NCBI RefSeq assembly: GCF_008933115.1
Contig: NZ_WBVO01000008.1
Coordinates: 62,001 to 126,000 of the forward strand
Direction: 5' to 3'
Length of the DNA: 64,000 nt
Source: Phaeocystidibacter luteus
GTDB lineage: Bacteria > Bacteroidota > Bacteroidia > Flavobacteriales > Schleiferiaceae
The notes under the pieces were generated by a model that was not told the DNA's origin, made no database searches, and saw nothing but the letters and a program-made list of their open reading frames with translations. Positions 9,200 to 17,070 of this stretch are shown piece after piece. A program made the translations under genes and the position numbers. Within the stretch, counting starts at the first letter, position 1; each line of letters starts with the position of its first letter.

Positions 9200-9239
9200 A
9201 GATAATCGAAAGCAATCGTACAACGTAAATATTGAAACT

Positions 9240-9821
9240 ATGAAACGCACCTACACACTTGGAATCGCATCGGTCATGATGGCCTTCGCACTAGTAAGCT
9301 GCGGTGGTTCCGACCCAGTTGTTCAAGAGGATGAAGTAGTCATCAACATTCCTTGTTCTGGTCCAGAGTATTTTACAGATGATGAAGCCTTCCGCGCCAA
9401 TGCATTTGGCGAGAGCATCGATATGATGACGGCCAAGCGCAAAGCGATGAGCAACGCTAAAGCTCAGTTGGCTGGTGATATTGAGAGCGTGATGAAGCTC
9501 GTTGGAGACAACTACGTGATGAGCCGTGAGCTCAACAACCGTGAGGAAGTTCTCGAGCGCTTTGAAGAAAACGCGAGAACTGTAGTTAACCAAACCCTTC
9601 GTGGCATTCGTCAAATTTGCGAAGTGAACACAAAGGTGAAGCAAGACGGCGACCAGGATCTCTATCGTTACTATGTAGCTATTGAGCTTTCTGCAGAGAA
9701 CCTTGCACAGAGCTACTACCAATCTTTGAGCGACGACGAAGTAGTTAAGATTGACTACAACTACGAGCGCTTCAAAGAGACCTTTGAAGAAGAAATGGAA
9801 AACTATCGCAGCAACCGATAG
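9240..9821 (+). CDS. LPP20-like lipoprotein
   Basis: A predicted lipoprotein of 193 residues. The signal sequence ends in the lipobox LVSC (Cys at about residue 21), so it should be lipidated and held in a membrane facing the periplasm or surface. The mature chain has the arrangement seen in LPP20/FlgT-like domains: an AKRKAMSNAKAQLAGDIES helix (an ancestral amphipathic helix that follows a short strand), a long helical middle, and a strand-forming YRYYVAIELS segment. The C-terminus is acidic and probably coiled (ERFKETFEEEMENY). It is monocistronic, with a clear terminator behind it. Family assignment is by pattern and is moderately sure; the role is unknown. Confidence 0.75.
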   Translation: MKRTYTLGIASVMMAFALVSCGGSDPVVQEDEVVINIPCSGPEYFTDDEAFRANAFGESIDMMTAKRKAMSNAKAQLAGDIESVMKLVGDNYVMSRELNNREEVLERFEENARTVVNQTLRGIRQICEVNTKVKQDGDQDLYRYYVAIELSAENLAQSYYQSLSDDEVVKIDYNYERFKETFEEEMENYRSNR

Positions 9822-9842
9822 AAGACATAGACACTGAGAAAT

Positions 9843-9878
9843 GAATCCCTCGTTCTTCCTTAGAGCGGGGGATTTTTT
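9843..9878 (+). terminator. Rho-independent terminator of the lipoprotein gene
   Basis: A nine-base stem (AATCCCTCG pairing with CGGGGGATT, one wobble) at 9844-9873 runs into a T6 tract, 22 bases after the stop codon. Confidence 0.8.
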
Positions 9879-9897
9879 ATGCAAATGAAATTCGGAT

Positions 9898-9969
9898 GAG
9901 CTATAAATGGTGTACTTATAGCTCAAAAATACCTACTTTTATGAGCTATAAACGAAGCAGATATAGCTC
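9898..9969 (+). promoter_or_regulatory. Two identical dyad operators in front of the Fic gene
   Basis: The inverted pair GAGCTATA - 11 bases - TATAGCTC occurs twice, at 9898-9924 and 9943-9969, 45 bases apart centre to centre. The right half of the second copy ends at the base just before the ATG at 9970. A minus-7-like TACTTTTA (9934-9941) lies between them. This layout fits repression of the gene by a dimeric DNA-binding protein. The Fic protein has its own C-terminal winged helix, so autoregulation is the simplest reading. Confidence 0.7.
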
Positions 9970-11091
9970 ATGCCTTGGAATTGGCAACATAAAAAATGGC
10001 CGAACTTTGATTACAACCTCGACTTGATCGAAGAATTCGAACGATCATTTTTGAAGAAATCGGGGGAACTCATTGGTAGCATCAAGCATCTTAACGATGA
10101 GGATACCGACTCCGTAAAGGTTACTCTCCTAAGTGAAGAGGCCTTTCAAACATCCAAAATCGAAGGTGAATTGCTTGAACGAGACTCTTTGCATTCATCC
10201 ATTCGAAAGCATTTTGGTCTCAAGACAGATAACAGAAGAGTAGGGCCAGCAGAGAGAGGAATTTCTGAGATGATGGTAAATCTATATCAGAATTGTGCTT
10301 CGCCATTGGATCACGATCAGCTTTTCGATTGGCACAGGATGTTAATGAATGGACGAAGTGATTTGGATGACTTTGGTACGTACAGAACACATGAAGACCC
10401 CATGCAAATCATATCGGGTCCAATTGAGTTTCCCACAGTCCATTTTGAAGCACCACCCTCAATAAGGGTCAATGATGAAATGGAGCAATTTGTTAAGTGG
10501 TTCAATGATTCAGAAAACACCCTAGGCCATAGCCATCCATTAGTTAGAGCTGGGATAGCACATATTTACTTCGAAAGTATACACCCATTCGAAGATGGTA
10601 ATGGAAGAATTGGGAGAGCGCTCTCCGAGAAATCGCTTTCTCAAAATATCGGGCAACCTACGTTGATTGCCTTGTCTCATACCATAGAGCAAAATAAGAA
10701 GTCGTATTACGAAGCCCTGCATCGTGCGAGCATTGATATCGACATCACGGAATGGCTTGTTTACTTCTCCAATATCACCTTAGAAGCTATCCATTATTCG
10801 CAAAGCACGATTGAGCTTCTCGTTGAAAAATCAAAATTCTTTCACCAATTTCAAGGCAAACTCAATGAAAGACAACATAAAGTAGTGCTGCGATTATTTG
10901 CAGTTGGCATCGGCGGATTTATTGGAGGATTGAGCGCTGAAAACTATATCGCCATAACTAGAACTACGGCATCGACCGCAACGCGAGATTTACAAAAACT
11001 CGTAGAAATGGGAGCTTTCAAGCGTACCGGAGAACGAAAAGGAACGAGATACTCACTTAACATTGATCATAATCACGCTTCCTTTAAGTAA
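9970..11091 (+). CDS. Fic family protein with N-terminal DUF4172-like region and C-terminal winged helix
   Basis: Fic enzymes transfer AMP from ATP to hydroxyl side chains of target proteins. The 373-residue chain opens with the MPWNWQHKKWPNF pattern of DUF4172. TSKIEGE at 61-67 matches the inhibitory motif (S/T)xxxE(G/N), with Glu65 as the expected autoinhibitory residue, placed N-terminal to the Fic core (class II). The active site HPFEDGNGRIGR is complete at 205-216, with His205 as base. Residues from about 300 to the end form a winged helix-turn-helix (ITRTTASTATRDLQKLVEMG). No antitoxin gene is adjacent, consistent with built-in inhibition. The two dyads that abut the start suggest that the protein controls its own promoter. 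The target is unknown. Confidence 0.92.
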   Translation: MPWNWQHKKWPNFDYNLDLIEEFERSFLKKSGELIGSIKHLNDEDTDSVKVTLLSEEAFQTSKIEGELLERDSLHSSIRKHFGLKTDNRRVGPAERGISEMMVNLYQNCASPLDHDQLFDWHRMLMNGRSDLDDFGTYRTHEDPMQIISGPIEFPTVHFEAPPSIRVNDEMEQFVKWFNDSENTLGHSHPLVRAGIAHIYFESIHPFEDGNGRIGRALSEKSLSQNIGQPTLIALSHTIEQNKKSYYEALHRASIDIDITEWLVYFSNITLEAIHYSQSTIELLVEKSKFFHQFQGKLNERQHKVVLRLFAVGIGGFIGGLSAENYIAITRTTASTATRDLQKLVEMGAFKRTGERKGTRYSLNIDHNHASFK

Positions 11092-11138
11092 AGTGTAGGA
11101 ATCGAAATGGATATCAAATATTCTTAACCCTCATACAT

Positions 11139-11146
11139 TACCTTTG
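11139..11146 (+). promoter_or_regulatory. Minus-7 box 5 bases before the plsC start
   Basis: TACCTTTG matches TAnnTTTG exactly and is separated from the GTG start by only five bases, so transcription should begin at or next to the start codon. Confidence 0.55.
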
Positions 11147-11151
11147 GCCCC

Positions 11152-11886
11152 GTGAAAAAAGCCATCATCAGCGCATTCGGAATCCTATATCACATTTGGT
11201 ACTACCTTGTGATGGCACTTGTGATTCTCAGTATCTTCCCTTTCATCTATGCGACTTCTCGCAAACCCGAAGACTATCCAAAGTTCTTTAAGTGGGCTCG
11301 GGTATGGGCTAAAGCCGTTCTCGTGTTGATGGGACTGAGAATGAAAGTTCGAGGAGCTGAGAAAATTGTGGAGGGCCAACAGTATGTCATTTGTGCGAAT
11401 CATGCTTCGGAGCTCGACATCATGATGGCGCTAGCGATTGTGCCGAATCCTTTTGTCTTCATTGGAAAAAAAGAATTGGCTAGCCTGCCGCTGTTTGGCT
11501 ACTTCTATAAGCGAACAAACGTATTGGTCGATCGCAAAAGCGTTGCATCAAAGCGAAGAGCCATGGAAATGGCTTCCGCCAAGATGAACACTGGAATCGG
11601 CATGTGTATTTTTCCGGAAGGTGGCATTCCAAACAATCCCTATCTAGCTCCCTTCAAAATGGGCGCTTTCAAGCTAGCGGTGGAACACCAAGTTCCGATT
11701 CTTTCAATCGCATTTCCCGATAACCGCCGACACTTTCCCGATTTCACAAAGGGAGGTTTCCCCGGACGAGTTAGAGCCGAAGTTATTGGCGTTCAAGATA
11801 CCGAAGGAATGAAGGAAGAACATATTATGGCATTGCGCGACCAAACCTTCCAACGTATCTTTGGTGCCTTAAACGAGTTACGATGA
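11152..11886 (+). CDS. plsC: 1-acyl-sn-glycerol-3-phosphate acyltransferase
   Basis: Membrane-bound acyltransferase that converts lysophosphatidic acid to phosphatidic acid in phospholipid synthesis. The 244-residue protein has an N-terminal membrane segment (about residues 8-34). The catalytic NHxxxxD motif is NHASELD at 83-89, with His84 and Asp89. The second block reads FPEGGIPNN at 154-162, where most family members have FPEGTRS; the Gly-Ile replacement of Thr-Arg is unusual for the glycerol phosphate-binding loop but is seen in divergent PlsC proteins. A GTG start is used. It overlaps gatC by four bases (ATGA). Confidence 0.88.
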   Translation: MKKAIISAFGILYHIWYYLVMALVILSIFPFIYATSRKPEDYPKFFKWARVWAKAVLVLMGLRMKVRGAEKIVEGQQYVICANHASELDIMMALAIVPNPFVFIGKKELASLPLFGYFYKRTNVLVDRKSVASKRRAMEMASAKMNTGIGMCIFPEGGIPNNPYLAPFKMGAFKLAVEHQVPILSIAFPDNRRHFPDFTKGGFPGRVRAEVIGVQDTEGMKEEHIMALRDQTFQRIFGALNELR

Positions 11887-12170
11887 AAATTTCCAAGGAA
11901 GAAATCAACAAGCTTGCCCACCTTTCACGTCTAGAATTAGACGAAAAAGCAGTGGAGAAAATGCAGGCGGATATGGACAAAATCCTCGACTTTGTAGCTC
12001 AAATTGAAAAGTTGGATATCGAAGGCGTAGAACCGCTTACGTATATGACCGACGAAACCAATGTGCTTCGCGAAGACACCATCGTGCAGGATATCACCCA
12101 TGCTGACGCTCTCAAAAACGCGCCAGATGCGGATACCGATTACTTCCGAGTATCTACCGTGAAGAAGTAA
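11883..12170 (+). CDS. gatC: Aspartyl/glutamyl-tRNA amidotransferase subunit C
   Basis: Small subunit of the GatCAB complex, which amidates Glu-tRNA(Gln) or Asp-tRNA(Asn); GatC wraps around GatA and stabilises it. The 95-residue protein shows the family pattern KLAHLSRLELDE, a helical middle, the central LDIEGVEPLTY and the C-terminal YFRVSTVKK (usually F.VPKV). gatA and gatB are not in the window, which is common in this phylum. The start overlaps plsC as ATGA. Since asnS is present at 36.3 kb, Asn-tRNA can be charged directly, so the complex probably serves mainly Gln-tRNA. Confidence 0.95.
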   Translation: MKISKEEINKLAHLSRLELDEKAVEKMQADMDKILDFVAQIEKLDIEGVEPLTYMTDETNVLREDTIVQDITHADALKNAPDADTDYFRVSTVKK

Positions 12171-12217
12171 TCACGGTTCGTTTACTCACAACCTCTCCTC
12201 GTTAAATCACCATTTGG

Positions 12218-12240
12218 GGACTAAACACAGTGTTTGGTCC
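12218..12240. promoter_or_regulatory. 23-bp near-perfect dyad upstream of the T9SS cargo gene
   Basis: GGACTAAACAC at 12218-12228 is mirrored by GTGTTTGGTCC at 12230-12240 around one central base, with a single mismatch that would be a wobble pair. With no loop it cannot be a good hairpin, so it looks like a binding site for a dimeric regulator, 52 bases before the start at 12293. Confidence 0.45.
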
Positions 12241-12292
12241 AACCTACTTGCCCGCCCCGTACATTCAAGTACAATTCAAAATTCGCTCTCAA

Positions 12293-13888
12293 ATGAAGTA
12301 CCTATTACTACTATGTGCAGCATCCGTTGCCACTTTATCCTTTGCCCAAACCCCAGCCTCATTTATTGGAAAAGAACACCACGCGGCTACAGAAACAGCC
12401 AACACTTACTACGGCTCCTACATCACTGCAGCTGAAGAAGGCGGGTTCTTTATCTCCCCTCATGCCGGATGGACAGGAAGTGGCCCATCAACTGTATCTG
12501 ACACAATCTATTTCCACTTCCCTTCTGACCCGCAATACACTGCGAGTGCAGATTTTAGCCCGCATCTCGTAAAAATCGCACCACCCACAAACGAGGTCCT
12601 TTCTTTCCGCTATGGGTCACTTATTCTAGAAATGGGAGATTACCTGCTCATCGGAGATTCACTTGGTGATTATCAATCCAATACTCCACCCAGGTTCTTT
12701 TTATATGAAGAAATTCACGATCAAAACGGAGTGCGCTGGGAATACACCGGGAAGAAACATGAACTGAATGGAAACTTCTGGACTAGAGATATTGAAAAAA
12801 TCAGCTCCACAGAGATTGTAATCGGTGGATACGATTCTGTATTCGTGTATGATTTCAATCCGAATGCCAGTGCGTTTCTTTCGAGAAAACAATACTTACA
12901 AAACCCATTAACTCCATCTAGTCAAGGAGTTGTTCGGACATATGGCTCAAGCATTGAAGCCACCGGCAATTTCCTATTTATCGCAGCTCCTAACGATGGG
13001 ACATTTACAGGCACTTCATGGAACGGAAGTGTATTCGTGTATGAGCGGGCATCGAGTTCTGACCCTTATGTGCAAACCGATAGAATTTCCGGATTCTCAC
13101 ATAGCACCTTGAGCTTTGGATGGAGAATGGAGGTAACTGAAGTGAATGGTGACGTACTATTAGCAATCAATCGATTAAGAATACAGGGTGATCCCTCAAG
13201 ATTACACCTATATAAGCTAGACGGAAGTATGCTAACTCTTCAAGATTCACTCGATATGATAAGCCGAGGCAGCTTTGACCTAGATGCGAATCGTGGAGTG
13301 TTCTACTTGGTAGAGCCGTTCGACAGAACGTACAAAAGCAGTAACACTTCTGTAGGTAGCGTTCGAATTCTTGAGCCTCAAATGGGTTCCAATGGCAAGT
13401 ATGAATTGAATTGGACAGGCGCAATCTTACCCCCAACTGGCGCTGCTAGCGACACAACGAGAATGTTGGGGTCTGTGGCCATCGGTAACCCTCTAGCCAC
13501 TAACCAACCAAGCAATCAGTGGAATTACGCCTGGGCAGCTGGAATGATAATGAGACAAGGCTCTAACAATGGCCAGACTGTAGATTTCGCTGGGGGTTGG
13601 ATCACGCCATGGGACGCACAGTCTAACACCATTTCTCTTAGCGAGGCACGCCAAATAGAATTGAATGTATTTCCAATTCCTGCAACTAATAACATCAACG
13701 TTACTTGTCAGAAAATCGATAGCCCAACCAATGTTTTGCTTACTGACATGAACGGCCATGTCGTGCGAACACTCATCGTGAGCTCACCAACGTTTCAAAT
13801 TAATAAGGGAGAGTTAGCCGCAGGCATCTATGTGCTTCAGATTCAAATCGGTCAACATATTGTGAATCAAAAAGTGATCTTCGAGTAA
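12293..13888 (+). CDS. Secreted protein with FG-GAP-like repeats and T9SS sorting domain (type A)
   Basis: A 531-residue exported protein. I place the start at 12293, where MKYLLLLCAASVATLSFAQ gives a clean signal peptide; an earlier in-frame ATG at 12230 would add 21 residues in front and overlap the upstream dyad. The body has repeated blades of the type YGSSIEATGNFLFIAAPNDG and GSVFVYER, resembling integrin-like FG-GAP beta-propeller repeats. The last 75 residues are a Por_Secre_tail domain (LNVFPIPATNNINV, LLTDMNGHVV, AAGIYVLQI), which directs secretion and anchoring by the type IX system. It is a single-gene unit with a terminator behind it. The ligand is unknown. Confidence 0.82.
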   Translation: MKYLLLLCAASVATLSFAQTPASFIGKEHHAATETANTYYGSYITAAEEGGFFISPHAGWTGSGPSTVSDTIYFHFPSDPQYTASADFSPHLVKIAPPTNEVLSFRYGSLILEMGDYLLIGDSLGDYQSNTPPRFFLYEEIHDQNGVRWEYTGKKHELNGNFWTRDIEKISSTEIVIGGYDSVFVYDFNPNASAFLSRKQYLQNPLTPSSQGVVRTYGSSIEATGNFLFIAAPNDGTFTGTSWNGSVFVYERASSSDPYVQTDRISGFSHSTLSFGWRMEVTEVNGDVLLAINRLRIQGDPSRLHLYKLDGSMLTLQDSLDMISRGSFDLDANRGVFYLVEPFDRTYKSSNTSVGSVRILEPQMGSNGKYELNWTGAILPPTGAASDTTRMLGSVAIGNPLATNQPSNQWNYAWAAGMIMRQGSNNGQTVDFAGGWITPWDAQSNTISLSEARQIELNVFPIPATNNINVTCQKIDSPTNVLLTDMNGHVVRTLIVSSPTFQINKGELAAGIYVLQIQIGQHIVNQKVIFE

Positions 13889-13911
13889 ATCGATCACCAC
13901 TACACAACTAG

Positions 13912-13939
13912 AAAGGCGCGGTGAATACTGCGCCTTTTT
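13912..13939. terminator. Terminator between convergent genes
   Basis: AAAGGCGC at 13912-13919 pairs with GCGCCTTT at 13930-13937 and is followed by T5. It ends the T9SS cargo gene and, because A-tracts flank the other side, may also serve the Lrp gene that ends at 13944. Confidence 0.82.
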
Positions 13940-13943
13940 CATT

Positions 13944-14384
13944 CTAAAACCTTCCCTTCACCTTTTTCATGGCGAAGGCACTTTGTATTCTGCCAATGTG
14001 AGGAACGGCTGAAAGCTCTTGACTGAGAAACTCCTGGTATGCAGCAATGTCTTTGGTTTGGATTTTCAGCAGATAGTCAAACGATCCAGCAATGTGATGG
14101 CATTCTACAATCTCCGAAAGCTTATCGATTTCAGCCTCGAACGCACGAAGCATATCAAACTCATGGGTTTGCAAACTGACCTCACAAAAAGCCGTCAAGC
14201 CCAGTCCTAACTTGGTTGGATCAACCCTTGCAGAATAGCCGATGATAACCCCATCGCGTTCGAGTTTCTTTACTCGTTCATGTACGGGGGTGGTCGACCG
14301 GTTCACAGCTTCTGCCAACTGCGCTATTGTCAACTTCCCATCATCTCTCAGTAGTTCTACAATCTTCCTGTCTAATGCGTCCAT
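13944..14384 (-). CDS. Lrp/AsnC family transcriptional regulator
   Basis: A DNA-binding regulator of 146 residues that usually senses an amino acid. The N-terminal helix-turn-helix (MDALDRKIVELLRDDGKLTI, then AQLAEAVNRSTTPVHERVKKLERDGVI) is followed by an alpha-beta RAM/AsnC_trans_reg domain (GLTAFCEVSL, VECHHIAGSFDYLLKI) that binds the effector and forms oligomers. The gene is divergent from a Met/Cys gamma-lyase family gene, 142 bases away, and an AT-rich dyad lies in the gap. This is the same arrangement as known Lrp-type regulators that activate methionine gamma-lyase, so control of the neighbour by a sulfur or branched amino acid is a reasonable inference. Confidence 0.93.
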   Translation of the reverse strand: MDALDRKIVELLRDDGKLTIAQLAEAVNRSTTPVHERVKKLERDGVIIGYSARVDPTKLGLGLTAFCEVSLQTHEFDMLRAFEAEIDKLSEIVECHHIAGSFDYLLKIQTKDIAAYQEFLSQELSAVPHIGRIQSAFAMKKVKGRF

Positions 14385-14407
14385 GGTGGAATATTATTCT
14401 AGGCTAA

Positions 14408-14431
14408 TCTATATTTTCCGATAAATATAGA
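14408..14431. promoter_or_regulatory. AT-rich dyad between the Lrp and gamma-lyase genes
   Basis: TCTATATTT at 14408-14416 and AAATATAGA at 14423-14431 form a perfect nine-base inverted repeat with a six-base centre, 24 bases from the Lrp start and 96 from the lyase start. AT-rich dyads of this size are typical Lrp/AsnC sites. Confidence 0.6.
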
Positions 14432-14526
14432 ATTATATCCTGCCATAGATGATTCTGAGAGATAGCTATTCTCGTAATTTTACAATCAACAGAAAATAAG
14501 CACTGCAGAACTTAAAAGAGACAAAT

Positions 14527-15771
14527 ATGCGCCACCCTGAAAGCGAAATGATGAGCTTCGGCTACGATCCAATGTTATCAGAAGGATCCATCAAGCCACC
14601 CATTTTTCAAACCTCAACCTTCGTTTTCAAAACGGCGGAAGAAGGCAAACGTTTCTTTGAAGTTGCCTACGGTTTACGCGAAAAGGACCCAGCTGAATCC
14701 ATGGGTCTGATTTACAGTCGCCTCAATAACCCAAATCTGGAAATTCTCGAAGACCGCCTTACTCTTTGGGAAAATGCCGAAGCTGGAGCCGTATTCGAGT
14801 CTGGAATGGCCGCCATTTCAACTACCCTTTTGGAATTGCTTCCCCCAGGGTCCGTGCTCATCCACAGCGCTCCACTTTACGGCGGAACCGATCACTTCAT
14901 CCACCATGTTCTTCCTAAATACAACATCGATTCACTGAGCATTATACCAGGTGAAACCCCAGAGAACGTCCAAAAAAGATTGGAATCTAAAGGGTGGCAA
15001 GATCGAGTAGCGGCAGTGTACATCGAAACCCCGGCCAACCCAACCACCGAACTCATCTGTATCAAGAACGCAAAAGCTATCGCTCAAACGTTCGAAACCG
15101 AAGAGGCGAAAGTTCCACTCATCGTGGACAATACGTACATGGGGCCAGTGTTCAGTAAGCCGACGCATTTTGGTGCTGATATTGTTCTCTACTCTGCTAC
15201 GAAATACATTGGTGGACATAGCGACGTGGTGGCCGGCGCAGCTGTAGGTAATGCGGAACTCATCACTCGAGTGAAAACACTCAGAACTTTCCTCGGAAAC
15301 ATGGGAAGCCCGTTCAACAGTTGGTTGTTGCTTCGCTCCTTGGAAACCTTGTCTGTCCGCATGGAACGTCAAGCGCAAACTGCGGAGGTGGTTGCCGACT
15401 GGCTTAAAGCGCACCCGATGGTGGAGCACGTCCATTACTTGAAGTATGCCGCAGAGCGCTCAGAGCGCGAGGGGCGAATTCATGCTGAACAATACACCAG
15501 CAATGGCGCTATGATGGCATTCCTAATCAAAGGAGGCGAAAAGGAGGCATTCCAATTCTTAAATGGCTTGAAGCTCGTGAAGCTTGCCGTCTCACTCGGA
15601 AGCACCGAAAGTCTTGCCGAGCACCCTGCTACTATGACTCATGCCGACGTTTCAGCTGAGGACAAAGCCGCTCATGGGGTGACGGACAATTTGGTTCGTA
15701 TCAGCATCGGTTTGGAGCATCCAGAAGACCTCATTGCAGACATGACGAAAGCGTTCGAAAACGTAGGCTAG
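14527..15771 (+). CDS. Cys/Met metabolism PLP-dependent enzyme (gamma-lyase/gamma-synthase family)
   Basis: A pyridoxal phosphate enzyme of 414 residues. The PLP lysine is Lys226 in SATKYIGGHSD; the substrate and phosphate-binding segments LIYSRLNNPNLEILE, ESGMAAIS and ETPANPT are all present, so it should be active. Family members include cystathionine gamma-synthase, cystathionine gamma-lyase, O-acetylhomoserine sulfhydrylase and methionine gamma-lyase. The loop APLYGGTDHF has Gly where methionine gamma-lyases carry a characteristic Cys, which argues against a strict methionine gamma-lyase. The neighbouring Lrp-type regulator points to amino-acid-responsive control. Exact substrate remains open. 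Confidence 0.9.
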   Translation: MRHPESEMMSFGYDPMLSEGSIKPPIFQTSTFVFKTAEEGKRFFEVAYGLREKDPAESMGLIYSRLNNPNLEILEDRLTLWENAEAGAVFESGMAAISTTLLELLPPGSVLIHSAPLYGGTDHFIHHVLPKYNIDSLSIIPGETPENVQKRLESKGWQDRVAAVYIETPANPTTELICIKNAKAIAQTFETEEAKVPLIVDNTYMGPVFSKPTHFGADIVLYSATKYIGGHSDVVAGAAVGNAELITRVKTLRTFLGNMGSPFNSWLLLRSLETLSVRMERQAQTAEVVADWLKAHPMVEHVHYLKYAAERSEREGRIHAEQYTSNGAMMAFLIKGGEKEAFQFLNGLKLVKLAVSLGSTESLAEHPATMTHADVSAEDKAAHGVTDNLVRISIGLEHPEDLIADMTKAFENVG

Positions 15772-15792
15772 CCCTACATTTTCACGTACTTT

Positions 15793-17001
15793 CTAGAAAT
15801 ATTCATTGAGGTTCAAATAGAAAGCTCCGGCACCATTTGGCCCCCAGCCATAATCAAGGGTGAGATTCGTTCTCGCCCTTTTTTGTAGCATTATCCGAAG
15901 TCCGATTCCAGCGGCCGGCTCCATGTATTGGAAAAGGTTTATGTTGTTGTCTTCTGAAGAAGCCGTTGTGACATTTGCGAAGACAACTCCGCCCAGCAAA
16001 TCTGGTTTCGACGCGATGAGAGGCAGCGGAAATCTCCATTCCGCCTCCGCGTAAAACATGTTATTCCCTCTAAAGCGTCCTTGTGGAAAGGCGCGTCCCG
16101 ATCGCCCCATTTGATCCCAACCTAACGCGGGCAGCGCCATGTACGGGAGCCTACCACTGGTAGTGAAGTTGGCAAAGGACCAAAACGCCAGAAGGTTTCT
16201 TTCACTGGTGCTAGATAGGCCAACAAAATCACGATACTCTAACCACAGTTGCGTCGACGATTGATCACTCCCCAAGAACTCTGGATTGTACCGAAATGAA
16301 GCAAATGCGTAGCGCCCGTTATAGGTGTTTGCTACATTGTCTCGCGTGTCCAATGTCCAGTTAAGCGAAAGTCCCGAAACAGTATACGCCGTTGGATCAA
16401 ATCCATATTTCACACTGTATGCGTAGTGATTACTAGCAACGGGTGGCATTGCGTTCAAATCTACCAATGGGTCTTCAATACTTCCGAAAACATCCAGGTG
16501 GTAACCCACCCCAGCATACATCGTTTCATTAATCTTTCTCAAGCCGGTTTGGTGAATCCTAACAAGATTGAAGTTGAGCATTTCACCTTGACCGTTGTTG
16601 GTGGACAATGCCTCATCAAACTCGATGTCAGAATCAGACAAAATGTGACTACTCGGACCTGTTCCAAGCCCGTAGGTGGGTTGAGAACTGAAGAATAATC
16701 GGAAATCCGTCATCAACATCCACTCGTTGTCATGGGTATACGAATTCGCCTTAAAGGTGAACATCAACTGTTGCTTAGTCGAATAGGTTGCGGTAATCAA
16801 TCCACTCGACATGGAGGTTGTAGTAGGATCTCCCATGTACACCCCAACCGAAGCCGCACCTCCATAGATCACACCAAACGCCGGGTTTGCCGCAATGATG
16901 GGAAGTGGGGAAATGTAGAGTTTACCCTGCTCAATCTCATTCTGCCCAAACACGGCTAGCGAGATCGATGAACACATGGCAAGAGCAATAAGCTTTTTCA
17001 T
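15793..17001 (-). CDS. BamA/Omp85-type outer membrane beta-barrel protein
   Basis: An outer membrane barrel of 402 residues with signal peptide MKKLIALAMCSSISLAVFGQ. There are no POTRA domains: the barrel starts right after the signal peptide. Late in the chain, GRFRGNNMFYAEAEWRFPL matches the conserved (V/F)RG and strand-14 region of the surface-antigen (D15) domain, and the last residue is Phe (LNEYF), the usual signal for barrel insertion. Such POTRA-less proteins are common in Bacteroidota and their role is not settled; some act with surface enzymes. It is followed on the same strand by unrelated genes, so an operon is not evident. Confidence 0.82.
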   Translation of the reverse strand: MKKLIALAMCSSISLAVFGQNEIEQGKLYISPLPIIAANPAFGVIYGGAASVGVYMGDPTTTSMSSGLITATYSTKQQLMFTFKANSYTHDNEWMLMTDFRLFFSSQPTYGLGTGPSSHILSDSDIEFDEALSTNNGQGEMLNFNLVRIHQTGLRKINETMYAGVGYHLDVFGSIEDPLVDLNAMPPVASNHYAYSVKYGFDPTAYTVSGLSLNWTLDTRDNVANTYNGRYAFASFRYNPEFLGSDQSSTQLWLEYRDFVGLSSTSERNLLAFWSFANFTTSGRLPYMALPALGWDQMGRSGRAFPQGRFRGNNMFYAEAEWRFPLPLIASKPDLLGGVVFANVTTASSEDNNINLFQYMEPAAGIGLRIMLQKRARTNLTLDYGWGPNGAGAFYLNLNEYF

Positions 17002-17070
17002 AGCTGCTGGGATATGTTAGGCATTGGTTTTCCCTAAGGTACCGAAAACCAAAAACTCATATCCAGCAAA

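Noticed and set aside
9291-9926. 211-codon frame on the minus strand
   Set aside because: It is the complement of the LPP20-like lipoprotein gene and its terminator; the plus-strand gene has a lipobox, good codon use and a terminator.
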